The notes under the pieces were generated by a model. That model was not told the origin of the DNA, did no database searches, and saw nothing but the letters and a program-made list of their open reading frames with translations. A stretch of DNA of 6,835 nucleotides, from positions 1 to 6,835 of the forward strand of contig ONLC01000118.1 of the NCBI GenBank assembly GCA_900318545.1, written 5' to 3'. This DNA comes from an uncultured Eubacteriales bacterium (lineage in GTDB: Bacteria > Bacillota > Clostridia > Oscillospirales > Ruminococcaceae). Shown here in pieces: positions 5,720 through 6,835 of the stretch (its first letter is position 1; each line of letters opens with the position of its first letter). The translations under genes were made by a program, and so were the position numbers.

Positions 5720-6835
5720 TTAAGCCTTCATTTCAGCCTTGACTGCTTCAAACTCTTCTTCGATCTCGTCTTCCGGCTTTGAGGTCACAAGAGATACTAT
5801 TATTATAGCTGCAAGAGCACAGATAAATGCAGGCAGCAGCTCATAAATAGCGAACACTCCGCCGAGAGGTGCTATAACAAAGTGCCACAGGAACACCATT
5901 ACAGCTCCGACTACAAGGCCTGCGATAGCTCCGTACTTATTGGAACGCTTCCAGAAAAGTGCGCAGAGCATAAGAGGACCGAAGGTAGCTCCGAAGCCTG
6001 CCCATGCAAAGGAAACAACTCTGAATACCGAGCTGTTGGGGTCCCACGCAAGGATAACTCCGAGAACTGCGATGACCACAAGAACTGCTCTTGCGATAAG
6101 CATTGATGCCTTGTCGGAGATCTTCATCTTGAAAACGCCCTTGAATATGTTCTCGGACATACTTGATGAAGCTGCAAGAAGCTGCGAGTCCGAGGTTGAC
6201 ATCGTGCAGGCAAGCACTCCTGCGAAGATGATACCGCCGATAAGTGCAAGGGCAACTCCGTGCTCGCCCATGTACTCGGCAATTTTAAGAACTATGGTCT
6301 CTGCATCGGAAGCAGATTTAAGCTTTACGATAGTGCCGTTAGCTGTGAGGGCATTTCCGATGATACCGATGAATACTGCGATACCCATTGCAAATACTAC
6401 CCATACAGATGCAATTCTTCTTGAGGTCTTTACCTCGTTCTTATCTCTGATAGCCATAAATCTGAGCAGGATATGGGGCATTCCGAAGTAGCCCAGTCCC
6501 CATGCAAGTGTCGAGACTATGGAGAGGAAACCGAAGGTAGTTTCGGCACCGTCTTCGGTAACTGTCTTGGTGAGCGAGAGGTAGTTTGTAAGGCTCTCTG
6601 CATTCTTGACTACATTGTCAAAGCCGCCTGCCTTGTTTACTCCGAAGATAACAAGGACAGCAAGTGCCGTTGTCATAACGATGCTCTGGATAAGGTCTGT
6701 AAAGCTTGCCGCAAGGAAGCCTCCTGTGCAGGTGTAGGCGATAATAACAATAGCACTGATTATCATTGCAATATGGTAGTCGACCCCGAAGAGGGAGTTG
6801 AAAAGAGTTCCGCAGGCCTTAAAGCCCGATGCCGT
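5720..6835 (-). CDS. putP: Sodium:solute symporter, PutP-type sodium/proline symporter (5' end cut by window edge)
   Basis: The frame enters the window open at base 6835 and gives 371 residues. PutP proteins are about 490-510, so roughly the first 130 residues and the start lie outside. Diagnostic stretches are TASGFKACGTLF at the entry, YTCTGGFLAASFTDLIQSIVM, the highly conserved GYFGMPHILLRFMAIRDK (fragment residues 115-132) and MSTSDSQLLAASS (212-224). The last of these matches the SSS-family motif whose Ser-Thr pair helps bind sodium in E. coli PutP. Several hydrophobic helices of an inner-membrane transporter are evident. The C-terminus is a cytosolic acidic tail, PEDEIEEEFEAVKAEMKA. It imports a solute with sodium, most likely proline as nutrient or osmolyte; a related substrate cannot be excluded. 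It is followed by its own terminator, so it is a separate transcription unit from dgt-dnaG-rpoD. Confidence 0.92.
   Translation of the reverse strand, partial: TASGFKACGTLFNSLFGVDYHIAMIISAIVIIAYTCTGGFLAASFTDLIQSIVMTTALAVLVIFGVNKAGGFDNVVKNAESLTNYLSLTKTVTEDGAETTFGFLSIVSTLAWGLGYFGMPHILLRFMAIRDKNEVKTSRRIASVWVVFAMGIAVFIGIIGNALTANGTIVKLKSASDAETIVLKIAEYMGEHGVALALIGGIIFAGVLACTMSTSDSQLLAASSSMSENIFKGVFKMKISDKASMLIARAVLVVIAVLGVILAWDPNSSVFRVVSFAWAGFGATFGPLMLCALFWKRSNKYGAIAGLVVGAVMVFLWHFVIAPLGGVFAIYELLPAFICALAAIIIVSLVTSKPEDEIEEEFEAVKAEMKA

Noticed and set aside
5940..6491. 183-codon plus-strand frame opposite the symporter
   Set aside because: It is antisense to strongly conserved PutP sequence, and its composition is that of a reverse-complement artefact.
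1..6835. CRISPR arrays, insertion sequences, tRNA/rRNA genes, prophage or defence genes
   Set aside because: No direct-repeat array, transposase, terminal inverted repeats, clover-leaf sequence or defence-family motif was seen on either strand. Every frame of good quality is a housekeeping or transport gene.

Overview
All genes in this window lie on the minus strand. It looks like the chromosome of a low-to-mid GC Gram-positive anaerobe of the class Clostridia, plausibly Ruminococcaceae/Oscillospiraceae. The reasons are the dgt-dnaG-rpoD gene order, strong AAGGAGG-type ribosome binding sites, a lipobox-bearing ABC solute-binding lipoprotein and a Clostridia-like housekeeping sigma factor. The genus assignment is inference from memory, not a search.

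Reading in the direction of transcription (right to left), the layout is as follows. The window opens inside a PutP-type sodium:solute (proline) symporter that lacks its N-terminus (6835-5720). An intrinsic terminator follows (5697-5667). Next is a YigZ/IMPACT-family protein (5647-5018), whose ribosome binding site starts 6 bases past the terminator U-tract. A 114-base gap with a possible promoter leads into dgt (dNTP triphosphohydrolase, 4903-3908). This is followed after 17 bases by dnaG (primase, 3890-2109) and then by rpoD (from 2039). The last three form the expected replication/transcription housekeeping cluster.

The outstanding anomaly is in the rpoD frame. Residues 1-243 are an ordinary primary sigma factor through regions 1.1, 1.2, 2 and the start of 3. 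At about base 1310 the same frame switches without a stop into residues 244-336, which are the C-terminal third of a cysteine synthase (CysK/O-acetylserine sulfhydrylase family). The rest of sigma region 3, all of region 4, and the first two thirds of the synthase, including the part carrying the catalytic lysine, are absent. Downstream, the gene context also switches. The next gene, 2 bases after the stop, is a NitT/TauT/SsuA-type lipoprotein (1026 to beyond base 1) that fits a cysK-type sulfur operon, not a sigma-factor operon. The window is therefore two loci joined at one point: dgt-dnaG-rpoD' and 'cysK-solute-binding protein. An assembly chimera, or a deletion with an intact rpoD elsewhere, is far more likely than a functional fusion, because rpoD is normally essential.

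I found no tRNA, rRNA, CRISPR array, insertion sequence or prophage signature. Apart from the chimeric junction the genes are ordinary chromosomal ones, and I see no defence system or other novel multi-gene system here.
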